From: Pseudomonadota bacterium
Lineage (GTDB): Bacteria > Pseudomonadota > Gammaproteobacteria > Xanthomonadales > Rhodanobacteraceae
Assembly (NCBI GenBank): GCA_029561145.1
Contig: JAKQJM010000048.1
Coordinates: 1 to 57,162 of the forward strand
Reading direction: 5' to 3'
DNA: 57,162 nt
Positions within the stretch are counted from its first letter, which is position 1; every line of letters begins with the position of its first letter. Shown here in pieces: positions 44,282 to 53,678 of the stretch. Below the pieces are notes generated by a model. It did not search any database and had not been told where the DNA came from. It was given only the letters and a program-made list of their open reading frames with translations. The position numbers and the translations under genes were made by a program.

Positions 44282-46024
44282 ATGTCCACGTCCAAGCGCA
44301 TTCGATCTGTCTTCCGAACCATCCTGCTGGCTGCGCTGGCATTCGGAGGTTCGGGTGTCGCCCAGGCGAGCATCAATACCGATCTTTCCTACGTCAATCA
44401 GCAATCCGCGGCCTACACGCGATTCAGGAACTGGGTGAACCAGGCCGTCGCCGGCAACCCGGGCTACGGGTTCTCGGCCAATGACGCGGTGGTGATGTTC
44501 CGGCTGACCGGGCAGGCGCAGTACTGCACGCTTGCAGCGAGCATGGTCGAAGCCCAGGTGAGTGCGGCGGAAACGGCGATCGCGGCCAACCAGAATCCGG
44601 AAGTCGCCCACGATTCCTATCTGTATGCGGGCGCCATGATCGGCGACCTGGCCCTCACCTACGATTGGTGCGCTGCCTTCGTCTCGGCGCCGCAGAAGAC
44701 ACGCTGGTCCGCCTATGCGGAGCGCAGCATCGCCAACATCTGGACCCCCAATGCCGCAATGTGGGGCAGCCGCCCCGCGCCCTGGACTGGCTGGGGCACG
44801 AATGATCCGGCCAACAACTACTACTACAGCTTCCTGCGCGCGACGATGTACTGGGCGTTGGCGATCAACAGCAACACGTGGAAGACCTACCTGCAGACAC
44901 AGAAGATCCCGCCGCTGCTGAACTACTTCGCGATGCTGCCGGGTGGAGGCAGCGAGGAAGGAACCGGCTACGGCACCTCGCATCACAAGCTGTTCGAGCT
45001 TTACCGGGTCTGGCGTGATTCGACCGGTTCCGACCTGGCCAACGCCAATCCTCACCTGACCGACACGATTTCGTATTGGCTGCATGCGAGCGTGCCGACG
45101 CGCAACCGGTTCGCGCCCTACGGCGACCAGTCGCGCAGTTCCAATCCCGAGTTCTACGACTACCATCGCCACCTCATTCTCGAGGCGCGATACATGACCG
45201 CCAGCCCGGCCGCGCGTGATCTCGCGTCCTGGTGGATCAACAACAATTCCGTGCAGCAGATGTCCAGCGCGTTCAACTATCGCGACGACCTGCTGCCACC
45301 GGGCAGCTCCTCGACGCTGCCGGCGGCGCCGCTGGTCTACGTGGCATCGGGCATCGGTCACCTGTTCGCGCGCACCAGTTGGGAAACCGGCGCGACCTGG
45401 CTGAGCTTCTCGGCCGGTTCCTACGTGCAAAGCCATGCGCATCAGGATCAGGGATCGTTCACCCTGTTTTCCGGCGACTGGCTGGCTGTCACCGAGAATA
45501 TCTGGAGCCACAGCGGCATCCAGCAGGGCACCGAGGTGCACAACGTGGTCCGTTTCGTGCGCAATGGCGCCAACGTCAAGCAACGTGCGCCCTCGCATTC
45601 GACGATGAACATCACCCAGCAGGGCCCGGGACCGGGCGAAGTGCATGTCACCGGCAACCTGTCCGCCGCCTACCCGGCCGGCTCGGGCGTGAACTCGTGG
45701 CAGCGCAGCCTCGACTTCACCGGCAACCGGTTGCTGGTCACCGATCAGTTCGCCGTTGTTTCGGGAACGCAGGCGATCTTCCAGGTCAATACGCCGACCC
45801 AGCCGACCATCAACGGCAATGTCGCGACCGCAGGCAGGTTGACCGTCCGCGTGCTTGAACCGCTCGGTGCGACCTTGACGGCGGTGAACTGGCGCAATGT
45901 CGACAGCGACTTCACCTCCGGCTGGAAGCTCGAAGTGAGCGGCGCCTCGACGAACACCGGCTTCGTGGTCGAACTGACCACCGGTGAAACGATCATGAAA
46001 AACGGGTTCGATCCGCAGGGATGA
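44282..46024 (+). CDS. Secreted heparinase II/III-like polysaccharide lyase, with C-terminal GFDP tail
   Basis: 580 aa from the ATG at 44282 (GAGAATC just upstream). Residues 1-30 are a Sec signal peptide ending AQA. The N-terminal alpha/alpha toroid (NNYYYSFLRATMYW, GGGSEEGTGYGTSHHK) is followed by the heparinase II/III beta-sandwich with SHAHQDQG at 384-391, whose His residues and Asp form the family's metal or catalytic site, then SGIQQGTEVHNVVRF. The family cleaves uronic-acid-containing polysaccharides by beta-elimination, so it may trim the polymer made here. The protein ends Ile-Met-Lys-Asn-Gly-Phe-Asp-Pro-Gln-Gly, related to the Gly-Phe-Glu tail of the dehydrogenase at 11687. A close paralogue lies at 47186-48886. 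Confidence 0.86.
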   Translation: MSTSKRIRSVFRTILLAALAFGGSGVAQASINTDLSYVNQQSAAYTRFRNWVNQAVAGNPGYGFSANDAVVMFRLTGQAQYCTLAASMVEAQVSAAETAIAANQNPEVAHDSYLYAGAMIGDLALTYDWCAAFVSAPQKTRWSAYAERSIANIWTPNAAMWGSRPAPWTGWGTNDPANNYYYSFLRATMYWALAINSNTWKTYLQTQKIPPLLNYFAMLPGGGSEEGTGYGTSHHKLFELYRVWRDSTGSDLANANPHLTDTISYWLHASVPTRNRFAPYGDQSRSSNPEFYDYHRHLILEARYMTASPAARDLASWWINNNSVQQMSSAFNYRDDLLPPGSSSTLPAAPLVYVASGIGHLFARTSWETGATWLSFSAGSYVQSHAHQDQGSFTLFSGDWLAVTENIWSHSGIQQGTEVHNVVRFVRNGANVKQRAPSHSTMNITQQGPGPGEVHVTGNLSAAYPAGSGVNSWQRSLDFTGNRLLVTDQFAVVSGTQAIFQVNTPTQPTINGNVATAGRLTVRVLEPLGATLTAVNWRNVDSDFTSGWKLEVSGASTNTGFVVELTTGETIMKNGFDPQG

Positions 46025-46113
46025 CGATGCGTCGCGTGCATGTCGCTGCCGCGTTCGTGACGACACTGACCTGATCGCAGCGTATTGGCAGGCCCATTCA
46101 CCGCTCGGCCCGG

Positions 46114-47055
46114 TCAGGAGGCGAGCGGTCCGCTCTTGCGCGCGATGAAATCGACGCTGGTGATGCACAGGCGCTCTGCGGGAATCGAGGCGAACTGGGC
46201 ATGCACGGGCGTTGCCGCGAGTTGGCCCAGGCGCAGTTCGGTAGCCTTGGCCGTGTTCAACAGGATCTCGAAGCCTTCAGCCTCCGCGCGCTCGACGAAT
46301 TCGTGCGCGCGCATCCGGTTCTGGTAAAGGAAGGCGTTGTCCCAGCGTGCCCATTGCGCGTCGGAATAGCGCAGGTAGTTGAGCTGATGGATGCTGCGAT
46401 CGACGTAGGCGTAGTGGTCGCCGCAATTGACCGAATGGAACATCACGCCGCCGCTAACGAGAATGCGTTTCGCCTCGACGTACATCGCGTCGATCACCGC
46501 GCGTGGCACGTGCTCGAGCACGCTGTTGGAGAAGATGCAGTCGAACAAGTTTGCATCGAGGCCGGTGCAGGTTGCATCCAGCGGCGCGCGATACTCGATG
46601 GTTCCTCCGGTCGCAGCGCTGAGGTCGGCCGAGTCGCGCAGCGCGGCGAGCATGTCGGCATGACGCAAGCGGACCTGCACCGGGTCGGCGCGGCTGGCGT
46701 CGCTGATCAGGTCGAGCGCGCCCCCCAGCCTTTCGGCGCAGGCGAGAACGAGCGATGGTTTCATGTGCCGATTCAGGTCGACCGTCGTTATCCGGGCTGC
46801 GCCGGCGAGATGACAGGCCATCGGGAACGTCGGATACCAGCCGCTGCCAATCTCGAACAGCCGCTTCCCCGGAATCTCGAAACCGGCTTCGCGCAGCCGG
46901 CTGAGCATGATCTTCCAGTCCTCGAGCTTGATGTCGAACTCGCGATTGAAATCCCGCAATCCGCCGAAGCGCCGTTGCAGGTGGTAATGCATGCTGTCGC
47001 CGCCGGGCAGGTGGCCAAGCAGCCATTGCAGGCGCGCCTTCAACTTCCAATGCAT
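46114..47055 (-). CDS. SAM-dependent methyltransferase
   Basis: 313 aa from the ATG at 47055 with GGGAT upstream; the open frame before it crosses the gap to the next gene. Motif I is LFEIGSGWYPTFPMACHLAGA, followed by TTVDLNRHM and CIFSNSVLEHVPR, as in class I methyltransferases of polysaccharide loci. Substrate probably a sugar or lipid-linked glycan. It stands between two convergent heparinase-like genes, 90 bp from the stop of one and 130 bp from the stop of the other. No T-rich terminator was seen in these gaps. Confidence 0.85.
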   Translation of the reverse strand: MHWKLKARLQWLLGHLPGGDSMHYHLQRRFGGLRDFNREFDIKLEDWKIMLSRLREAGFEIPGKRLFEIGSGWYPTFPMACHLAGAARITTVDLNRHMKPSLVLACAERLGGALDLISDASRADPVQVRLRHADMLAALRDSADLSAATGGTIEYRAPLDATCTGLDANLFDCIFSNSVLEHVPRAVIDAMYVEAKRILVSGGVMFHSVNCGDHYAYVDRSIHQLNYLRYSDAQWARWDNAFLYQNRMRAHEFVERAEAEGFEILLNTAKATELRLGQLAATPVHAQFASIPAERLCITSVDFIARKSGPLAS

Positions 47056-47185
47056 GCAGACATCCCGTCGATTCGACTGCTGGAGAACTTGATAGCCAGT
47101 ACCGACGCACGATGCAAGGCGCTGATCGAGCGCTCGCGCTTTGCATCGAAGGGAATGGCAGATTGGCCGATCGTCGCTCGTGGAC

Positions 47186-48886
47186 TCAAGGCGCATCACC
47201 CGAGAGTTCGACGACGAATTCGTCACCGCTGCCACGGACGTCAAGGCGCCATCCCGAGCGGAATTCCGCGCTGTCCAGACTCGACCATTCAAGCAGGCTG
47301 AGGCGTGCGTCCTCGGGTTTGATCACTTTCACGTGCAGGCGTCCGGCCCTGGCGTCACGACCCTCGATGACCGGCTTGACCGGCACGTTGACCTGGAAGA
47401 TCGCTTCGCTGTCCGCGCCTTTCGAAATCCGGTCATGCACGGTCAATCGGCCCGCGACGAAATCGACATCGCGCTTCCACGAGCGCACGCCGGAATCCGC
47501 CGCATAGGCTGCACCGAGGTCGGCACTTGCATGGATCTCGCCGGTGCCCGCATCGATGCTGCGGATTTCCATGGTCGACGTGGAGGGTTCGCGCTGGCGT
47601 ATCGTCTGTCCATTGCGTTCGAAGCGGACGACGTTCTGCACTTCGGTGCCCTGCTGGATGCCGCTGTGGCTCCAGATATTCTCGCTGACCGCCAGCCAGT
47701 CGCGCGAGAACAGCGTGAAAGCGCCCTGGTCCTGATGCGCGTGGCTTTCGACATAAGGCCCCGCGTTGAAGCCCAGCCACGTCGCTGTCTTGTCCCACGA
47801 AGTGCGCGCGAAAAGATGGCCGGTGCCCTTTGCGACGTAGACCAGGGACGACGGCGGCGTACGCCCGCTCCCGGCTGCGAGCAGGTCGTGGCGAAAGTTG
47901 AATCCGCTCGTCATCTGCGGCACCGAAATCGCGTTCAGCCACCAGGATGCGATGGACCGCGCTTCCTCGTCCTTGCTGAGGTTGCGCGCTTCCAGCATGA
48001 GCCGGCGGTGGTAGTCGTAGATCTCGGGTATCGAAACCCGCGACTGGTCGCCGATCGGGGCGAAGCGGTCGAGGGTCGGCATCGTTGCATGCGCCCAGAA
48101 GCGGATGCTGTCGTCGAGATGGCTGTTCGCGGCGGCCAGGTCGACGCCGGTCGAATCGCGCCATACGCGATAGATCGCGAACAGGCGCATGTGCGCCGCG
48201 CCATAACCGGTGCCCTCGAGGCTGCCGCCGCCGGGCAGCTTGCCGAAATAGTTCGTCAGTGCGGGCAGCTTGTCGTCGCGGAGCAGGTCGAGCCAGGTCG
48301 GGTTGCCGCTGGCCAGGCCCCAGTACATCGTCGCCTCGACGAAGCTGTAGTAGTAGTTGTTGCCGGGGTTGTCGATCGACCAGCCGGTCCATGCGAATTT
48401 CTTCCCGCCCCAGCTCGCCGCGCCTGGATGCCAGATGTTCCACACGGTCTGTTCCGCGTACGCCGACCACTGCTTGCGTTGTGCATCGGAGATACGCGCC
48501 CGGCAGACCTGCCAGGTCAATCCCAGCGCGCTGATCATCGGCCCCGATTCGAGATAGGAATCGCCTGCGACCGGCGGACGTTCGCCCTTCGCGATCTGCA
48601 CGTTGGCTTCGTCGACCTGCTGCTGCACGGTCGCAACGGCCAGGTCGCAATATTTCTCCTTGCCCGAAATCGCAAACAGCGTGGCCGCATCGGTAGCCGA
48701 GAATGCATAGCCCGGATTGCCGGCGACAGCCGCGTCGACGAAATCCCTGAAGCGTGCGTACTGCGGTGATTCCTGGTCCACGCCGCTGGTATCGATGCGC
48801 AGGTCGGCCCCGGCCGGACCAGCGCAGGCGACCAGGCTCGCGATGAGCAGCAGGAACGAGTGCCGCATCGTACCGGTGTCTTTCAT
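47186..48886 (-). CDS. Secreted heparinase II/III-like polysaccharide lyase (paralogue)
   Basis: 566 aa starting at the ATG at 48886 with AAAGGA 8-12 nt upstream; a signal peptide follows (MRHSFLLLIASLVACAGPAGA after six residues). It aligns along its length with the protein at 44282: NNYYYSFVEATMYW, LPGGGSLEGTGYG, SHAHQDQG at 381-388, and ENIWSHSGIQQGTEVQNVVRF are nearly identical. It lacks the Gly-Phe-Asp-Pro tail and ends after the beta-sandwich. Same reaction expected: periplasmic or extracellular cleavage of a uronic-acid polymer. It is in the minus-strand export operon, 95 bp after galE. Confidence 0.86.
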   Translation of the reverse strand: MKDTGTMRHSFLLLIASLVACAGPAGADLRIDTSGVDQESPQYARFRDFVDAAVAGNPGYAFSATDAATLFAISGKEKYCDLAVATVQQQVDEANVQIAKGERPPVAGDSYLESGPMISALGLTWQVCRARISDAQRKQWSAYAEQTVWNIWHPGAASWGGKKFAWTGWSIDNPGNNYYYSFVEATMYWGLASGNPTWLDLLRDDKLPALTNYFGKLPGGGSLEGTGYGAAHMRLFAIYRVWRDSTGVDLAAANSHLDDSIRFWAHATMPTLDRFAPIGDQSRVSIPEIYDYHRRLMLEARNLSKDEEARSIASWWLNAISVPQMTSGFNFRHDLLAAGSGRTPPSSLVYVAKGTGHLFARTSWDKTATWLGFNAGPYVESHAHQDQGAFTLFSRDWLAVSENIWSHSGIQQGTEVQNVVRFERNGQTIRQREPSTSTMEIRSIDAGTGEIHASADLGAAYAADSGVRSWKRDVDFVAGRLTVHDRISKGADSEAIFQVNVPVKPVIEGRDARAGRLHVKVIKPEDARLSLLEWSSLDSAEFRSGWRLDVRGSGDEFVVELSGDAP

Positions 48887-48981
48887 GTCAGGGGTCCTTT
48901 GGCGCGATTGATCGGGTGAAGCCGAAGCGGGACCGCCTGGATGTCGCGCGAGCGCGAATTGCTGGTGGATCACGTGCCGGT

Positions 48982-49971
48982 TCATCCGGGAACCACGTGT
49001 GGAATCCGGCGCTCCCAGTCGAGCGCGGTCCGCACGATGAAATCGAGATCGTCATGTCGCGGCTGCCATCCGAGCACCGACTTCAGTCGCTCGCTGCGCG
49101 CAACCAGTACCGGCGGGTCGCCCGCACGCCGCGGCTCGTAGACGACGTTGAGCGAGCAGCCGCTGACCCTCTCGACCGCATCGATGACCTCGCGAACGCT
49201 GTAGCCATGGCCATAGCCGCAATTGAGCGTGATCGAATCGCCGCCCCGGCGAAGATGGTCGAGCGCCTGAAGATGCGCGCTGGCCAGGTCCGCGACATGG
49301 ATGTAGTCGCGGATGCAGGTTCCGTCGGCGGTTTCGTAGTCGGTTCCAAACACCGAGAGCTGGGCACGCTTGCCCAGGGCGTGCTCGCACGCGACCTTGA
49401 TCAGCAGGGTCGCATTGCGCGTCGATTGGCCGATGCGGCCGCCCGGATCGCTGCCGGCGACATTGAAGTAACGCAGGATCACGTGGCGCAATGCCGAGGA
49501 CGAGGAGAGGTCCCTGAGCATGTGCTCGCTCATAAGCTTGGACATGCCGTACGGATTGATCGGCGCGGTCGCGGTCTGTTCGTCGGCCTCGCCGGCGGCG
49601 GGCATCCCATAGACCGCGGCCGTCGACGAGAAGACGAATTCGCCGACACCGGCTTCGGCGCAGGTGGCCAGCAGGGCGCGTGTCGCGCAGGTATTGTTGC
49701 CGTAGTACTTCAACGGGTTGGCGACCGACTCGGGCACGATGGTATGCGCCGCAAAGTGCAGGACGGTGCCGATTGCATGGTCATCGAGAACCGAGCGGAC
49801 CAGGCTGCGGTCGCCGACGTCACCGACGACCAGGTCCGCATCGAGCACGGCGTCGCGGAACCCCGTGCTGAGATTGTCGAGGACAACGACGCGTTCACCG
49901 CACTCGACGAGCTGACGGACGACGTGACTGCCGATGTAGCCGGCACCGCCGGTAACGAGTATGGATTTCAT
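48982..49971 (-). CDS. galE: UDP-glucose 4-epimerase
   Basis: 329 aa from the ATG at 49971, preceded by CAAGGCCTG. GalE-type SDR: TGGAGYIGSH at residues 7-16, LDNLSTG, SSTAAVYG and the catalytic YGMSK; the C-terminal DGTCIRDYIHVADLA is characteristic of GalE. It interconverts UDP-glucose and UDP-galactose (or the N-acetyl forms) to supply the repeat unit. It lies 25 bp after the outer-membrane barrel gene in the same operon. Confidence 0.93.
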   Translation of the reverse strand: MKSILVTGGAGYIGSHVVRQLVECGERVVVLDNLSTGFRDAVLDADLVVGDVGDRSLVRSVLDDHAIGTVLHFAAHTIVPESVANPLKYYGNNTCATRALLATCAEAGVGEFVFSSTAAVYGMPAAGEADEQTATAPINPYGMSKLMSEHMLRDLSSSSALRHVILRYFNVAGSDPGGRIGQSTRNATLLIKVACEHALGKRAQLSVFGTDYETADGTCIRDYIHVADLASAHLQALDHLRRGGDSITLNCGYGHGYSVREVIDAVERVSGCSLNVVYEPRRAGDPPVLVARSERLKSVLGWQPRHDDLDFIVRTALDWERRIPHVVPG

Positions 49972-49996
49972 CAGGCCTTGGCGGAACCGGTCCGGG

Positions 49997-51292
49997 TCAA
50001 CGGGTGTAGACGAGACGCAGATAGACCGAATTCTCGTCGTAGGATTCGGCGCCGTCATCGGCGTGGCGTTCGTTGCGCGCGAGGTCGACACGCCAGCGAA
50101 GGTGCCGGGTCATCTGCTGCGACAGGTACGCCCCGTATCGATAGTTGCGGTCGATGACATCGCTCAATTCGAAGCGACGGCGTACCGCCTCGGCGTTCAG
50201 GCCTATGGTCAGCGTTGGACGCAGCAGATAGCCTAACGTGAAGCCGGCGCCAACCTCGTTGCGATCATTGGCTGACGCTTCGATCTGTTCGTAACGGAAC
50301 GTTCCGTAGCGGACCTGGGTGGCGATGTTCAGGCGCGTTCCGTGCAGAAGGTAGCTCGCGTCGATGCGCCGTTCCCGGTAGACGTCCGGAGTGATCGCAG
50401 CCCCGCCCACTCCCACGCCACCGAAACCGCTCTCGATCGCTGCGGCACCTTCGCTGATGCTCGTCGCCGCATCGGTGTATTGCCAGGCGAATCCCAGGCC
50501 GAACGTATCGCGATCGGAAGCGCGCCAATCCAGCGACGTGCGCGCAAGGGGGCCGGAGGCGCTGTCGCCTCGATCGAAATCGAGGTGCGAGTAACCCAGC
50601 GACGCGTTCAGGTCGATCTGCGAAAGCACCTGCGTGTAACCCGCGAAGACCGAGTCGCGTCGATAGTCGACGGCGAGCAGGTCATCGTCGAAATCGACCT
50701 CCTGGATCTCAATGTTTCCCGAGAGGTGGCGCGTCGAGCTGAAATCGTAGAGCGCGCGCAACGCAGCCGTGTAGCGGCGCGAATCGAACGCGCCGGTTTC
50801 TTCGGCGTAACTGTCGATGTAGCGCAGTTCGGCCTGGCCGAGCAGGGCCTTGCCGAGCCGGAAGCGCAGGGTCGGGCCGGTCGTGAACACGTTGGTCTGC
50901 TGCAGATTGCCCGGCACGTCCGGATTGCGCAGGTTGACCGGGTACAGCCCGAGGCTGTCGGCAAACGTCCAGTTCAATCGTTCCGGTGCCAGCGACCAGA
51001 TCACCGAACCATTCAGCGTGCCGCGGAATTCGTTGCCGAATGCGCCGCCCAGGTAATCGCGATACTCGAGCGTGCCCGTGATCTGCGCCTGTGCGCTCGA
51101 GCCGCTTTCGCTGAGGCTGAAATCGATCTGAGGTATCAGCACGTTCTGGCTGATCGGATCATCCGCACTGAGATTGACGTTGTCGCTGTGCAGGAAACCA
51201 AGCTCGGCCGAATAATCCAGGCGCCACGCGAGCGCGTTGGAGCTCGACAGCGCGAGCACTGACGAGCCGAGAAACAGAGCGATCGTACGCAT
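49997..51292 (-). CDS. Outer-membrane beta-barrel protein of polysaccharide export
   Basis: 431 aa with a signal peptide (residues 1-22, ending ALA) and alternating hydrophobic/aromatic strands to the last residues (VYLRLVYTR), as in an outer-membrane barrel. It resembles the exosortase-linked outer-membrane family (TIGR03016-like) and other EpsL/BBP2 barrels that pair with a short Wza-like lipoprotein. Start at 51292 is preceded by AAGGGGGAATACG. It probably forms the export pore for the polysaccharide. Located directly downstream of the Wzz-like and kinase-like genes. Confidence 0.8.
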   Translation of the reverse strand: MRTIALFLGSSVLALSSSNALAWRLDYSAELGFLHSDNVNLSADDPISQNVLIPQIDFSLSESGSSAQAQITGTLEYRDYLGGAFGNEFRGTLNGSVIWSLAPERLNWTFADSLGLYPVNLRNPDVPGNLQQTNVFTTGPTLRFRLGKALLGQAELRYIDSYAEETGAFDSRRYTAALRALYDFSSTRHLSGNIEIQEVDFDDDLLAVDYRRDSVFAGYTQVLSQIDLNASLGYSHLDFDRGDSASGPLARTSLDWRASDRDTFGLGFAWQYTDAATSISEGAAAIESGFGGVGVGGAAITPDVYRERRIDASYLLHGTRLNIATQVRYGTFRYEQIEASANDRNEVGAGFTLGYLLRPTLTIGLNAEAVRRRFELSDVIDRNYRYGAYLSQQMTRHLRWRVDLARNERHADDGAESYDENSVYLRLVYTR

Positions 51293-51317
51293 GACGTATT
51301 CCCCCTTGTTCCGACGC

Positions 51318-52100
51318 TCACGGCAATTCGTTGAGAACGATTCCGGCCAGTTTGGACGGGTCGAAATTGGCAACGACCTTCTGGATGGCGGACGGTGTAT
51401 CACGCCCGCTTCCTGCGACGAGCACGACGAAATCGACGAGGTCCGCGAGGATGCGCGCGTCCGGCGAATCCTTGGCTGCGGGGCCATCGAGAAAGATGTA
51501 GCGATCCGAGTAGCGGCTGCGCAGCGAATCCAGCATGGCGCGCATGCGGAATGATGAAAAGTATTCGCCACCGATTTCGCGTTCGCGCCCGCTCGGGATC
51601 AGGCGCAGGCGCGGGATGCCGGTGTGGTAGAGGATCTTCTCGACGCCGAGGGACGGGTGGTCGAGATAGTCGATCAGCCCGCCATTCGTCGTGTCGACCC
51701 GCAATTCGACGTGCTGGGACGGATGGCGAAGGTTGCAGTCGATGAGCAGGGCGGTCTTGGCTTCGTCGAAGGCGAATGCTGCAGCCAGGTTGCGCGCGAC
51801 GAAACTGCCACCCGAGCGTGGGCTGATCGGCGCAACCATCGTGATGAAATTCTGGTCGCCGCCGAGGGCGAGCAGGCGCGTGCGGATTTCCCGGAAGGCA
51901 TCGGCCTGACGGCGCACCGACTCCTCGCGGTGAATCAGGCGCCTCTCCTCGAGAACGACGGTCGGCAGCGTGTTCGGCTCGACGATACGTGCGATCGAGC
52001 GGCTGGCTCCCGCGCGGCGGGCGATGTCGCCTGCGGCGGCACCGAGTGCGGCGCCGACGTGGTCAGGCAGACTCGCGTCCCTGGAAGGAGGATTGCCCAT
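51318..52100 (-). CDS. BY-kinase-like protein with degenerate P-loop
   Basis: 260 aa from the ATG at 52100, overlapping the previous stop by one base (TGATG). It has the fold signatures of CpsD/Wzc-type tyrosine kinases: an acidic/basic N-terminus, FREIRTRLLAL, ALLIDCNLRHPSQH (Walker A') at 118-130, YIFLDGPAAKDSPDARI (Walker B region) and VVANFDPSKLAGIVLN. The P-loop position reads PISPRSGGSF at 91-100: the invariant Gly-Lys-Ser/Thr is missing. There is no C-terminal tyrosine cluster. It is next to the Wzz-like gene, as expected for a chain-length regulator, but is unlikely to be an active ATP-binding kinase. Confidence 0.83.
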   Translation of the reverse strand: MGNPPSRDASLPDHVGAALGAAAGDIARRAGASRSIARIVEPNTLPTVVLEERRLIHREESVRRQADAFREIRTRLLALGGDQNFITMVAPISPRSGGSFVARNLAAAFAFDEAKTALLIDCNLRHPSQHVELRVDTTNGGLIDYLDHPSLGVEKILYHTGIPRLRLIPSGREREIGGEYFSSFRMRAMLDSLRSRYSDRYIFLDGPAAKDSPDARILADLVDFVVLVAGSGRDTPSAIQKVVANFDPSKLAGIVLNELP

Positions 52101-53641
52101 CAACCTGATACCTGTCTGATCCAGTAGGTGAAGCCATAGGCGGCGAAGACGCCGACCACCATGAAGACCGCGAACGCGATCCGTGCCCTGTTGCGGACGC
52201 GTTCGCGACTGGTCGCATAAAGCGGAATCGTGGCAAGAATGTTGAGGCCGGTGGCGCGTTCGAGCTGGCGCGCCGACCGCACGCGCGGATCGAAGCGGAT
52301 CAGCACGAACAGCAGGCCAAGCGGAATTGCGACGGCGAGACCAAGCCCGGCGCCGGCGAAATGCGCGAGGCGCAGGCCGGAAGGGCGCAGCGGCATCACG
52401 GCCGGATCCTGGATGCGGAAGGTCAGTCCGCGCTGCTCCTGGTCAAGCACCATCGATACACGGGCGTTTTCGCGCCGGCGCAGCAGGTCCTGGTAGATAT
52501 CGCGGTTGACTTCGTAGTCACGGGTCAACTCGGCCAGTGCACCCTCCGATGCTGCGATGCGCCGGCTCCGATCCAGTTCGGCGCTGAGCATCGATTCGCT
52601 CGTGCTCATGCGCGACTGGTTGGCGGCGATCTCGCGGCGAAGTTCGGCGAGGCGCTGCTTGAGTTCCTGGTAAAGAGGATTGAACTGCGCATTGTCGAAC
52701 GGGCTCTGGCCGGTGCTTTCGCCGGTACTGCGGCGCTGCTCCTCGGTGGCGAGCTGGCGCTGGATATCCTGCATCTGCAGCCGCGTGCGAACGACATCGG
52801 GGTATTGCTCGGTATAGGTGAGCAGCAAGCGGTCGAGCTGGGCCTGAAGTTCGATGAGTTGCGCGCGGTACAGTCCGGCCCGGGTCTGCACGGCAGTCAC
52901 TTCCGACTCGCCGGAAAGCTGCGCGATCAAGGCGGATTCACGAGACTGCTGTTCCATGAGGCTCATCCGCGCCTGCTCGACCTGGGTGCGCAGGGCGCTG
53001 ATGCGTGCATTCGCGTCGGTCGCGCTGCCCGGCTGCGCATCGGCATGCTCGGATCGATAGGTGAGCAGGCCGGCTTCCGCCGACGTCAATTTCGCGTGAT
53101 AGTCCTGGACCTGGCTGTCGATGAACTCGAAGGCGTCGCGACTCTCGCGCTCCTTGGTCGCCTTGCTTTCCTCGATGAATTTTTCGGCAAAACGCTGGGT
53201 CAGCAGGTAAGTACGGGTCGGATCCGAATCACGATAGGTGATCTGGATAAGCTCGGGTCGCGGACTCGTGATCGTCGTACGGCCCTTGATCTGTTCCATC
53301 AGGCGATCCTGCATCACCGGTGATGGCTTTTCCTCGGCCCAGCCGCCGACCACGAGTGCGTCCTGCAGCACCTTGCGGTTGAAGACGACCTGGCGCGCGA
53401 TGCCCGCACGATCGGTGACGCCGGTCGCGACCGCGCGACCCTCCAGCAGTGGCTGGATGATGTCGCTGCTCTGCGCGAGGATCGTGGTCGAGGCGATATA
53501 GGTGCGCGGCCAGAAGATGCCGATCAACAGGCCGATCATCGCGATCACCGCAAACAGGATCGACAGCGTGATCGCATGGCGCCGTGATTCGCGTGCGAAC
53601 ACGGGCAGCATTTCGGCCACGGGCGCCATCTCGGTATTCAT
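52100..53641 (-). CDS. Polysaccharide chain-length determinant (Wzz/GumC-like)
   Basis: 513 aa. An N-terminal membrane helix (about 24-46), a Wzz domain with WPRTYIASTTILA, a long periplasmic coiled-coil (about 170-400, rich in Gln, Glu and Arg heptads), the GNVR-type motif DYEVNRDIYQDLLRRRENA, and C-terminal membrane helices. It resembles the exosortase-associated chain-length protein (TIGR03007). It would set polymer length with Wzy and couple to the Wza-like lipoprotein encoded 37 bp upstream. Confidence 0.9.
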   Translation of the reverse strand: MNTEMAPVAEMLPVFARESRRHAITLSILFAVIAMIGLLIGIFWPRTYIASTTILAQSSDIIQPLLEGRAVATGVTDRAGIARQVVFNRKVLQDALVVGGWAEEKPSPVMQDRLMEQIKGRTTITSPRPELIQITYRDSDPTRTYLLTQRFAEKFIEESKATKERESRDAFEFIDSQVQDYHAKLTSAEAGLLTYRSEHADAQPGSATDANARISALRTQVEQARMSLMEQQSRESALIAQLSGESEVTAVQTRAGLYRAQLIELQAQLDRLLLTYTEQYPDVVRTRLQMQDIQRQLATEEQRRSTGESTGQSPFDNAQFNPLYQELKQRLAELRREIAANQSRMSTSESMLSAELDRSRRIAASEGALAELTRDYEVNRDIYQDLLRRRENARVSMVLDQEQRGLTFRIQDPAVMPLRPSGLRLAHFAGAGLGLAVAIPLGLLFVLIRFDPRVRSARQLERATGLNILATIPLYATSRERVRNRARIAFAVFMVVGVFAAYGFTYWIRQVSG

Positions 53642-53678
53642 GCAGTGCGTTTCACCAGCGCCGGAGTCGGGTCATTGC

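Noticed and set aside
44129..46168. 679-codon minus-strand frame opposite the first heparinase-like gene (and 542 codons at 47141-48769 opposite the second)
   Set aside because: Arg/His-rich translations without domains; they arise from third-position GC bias.
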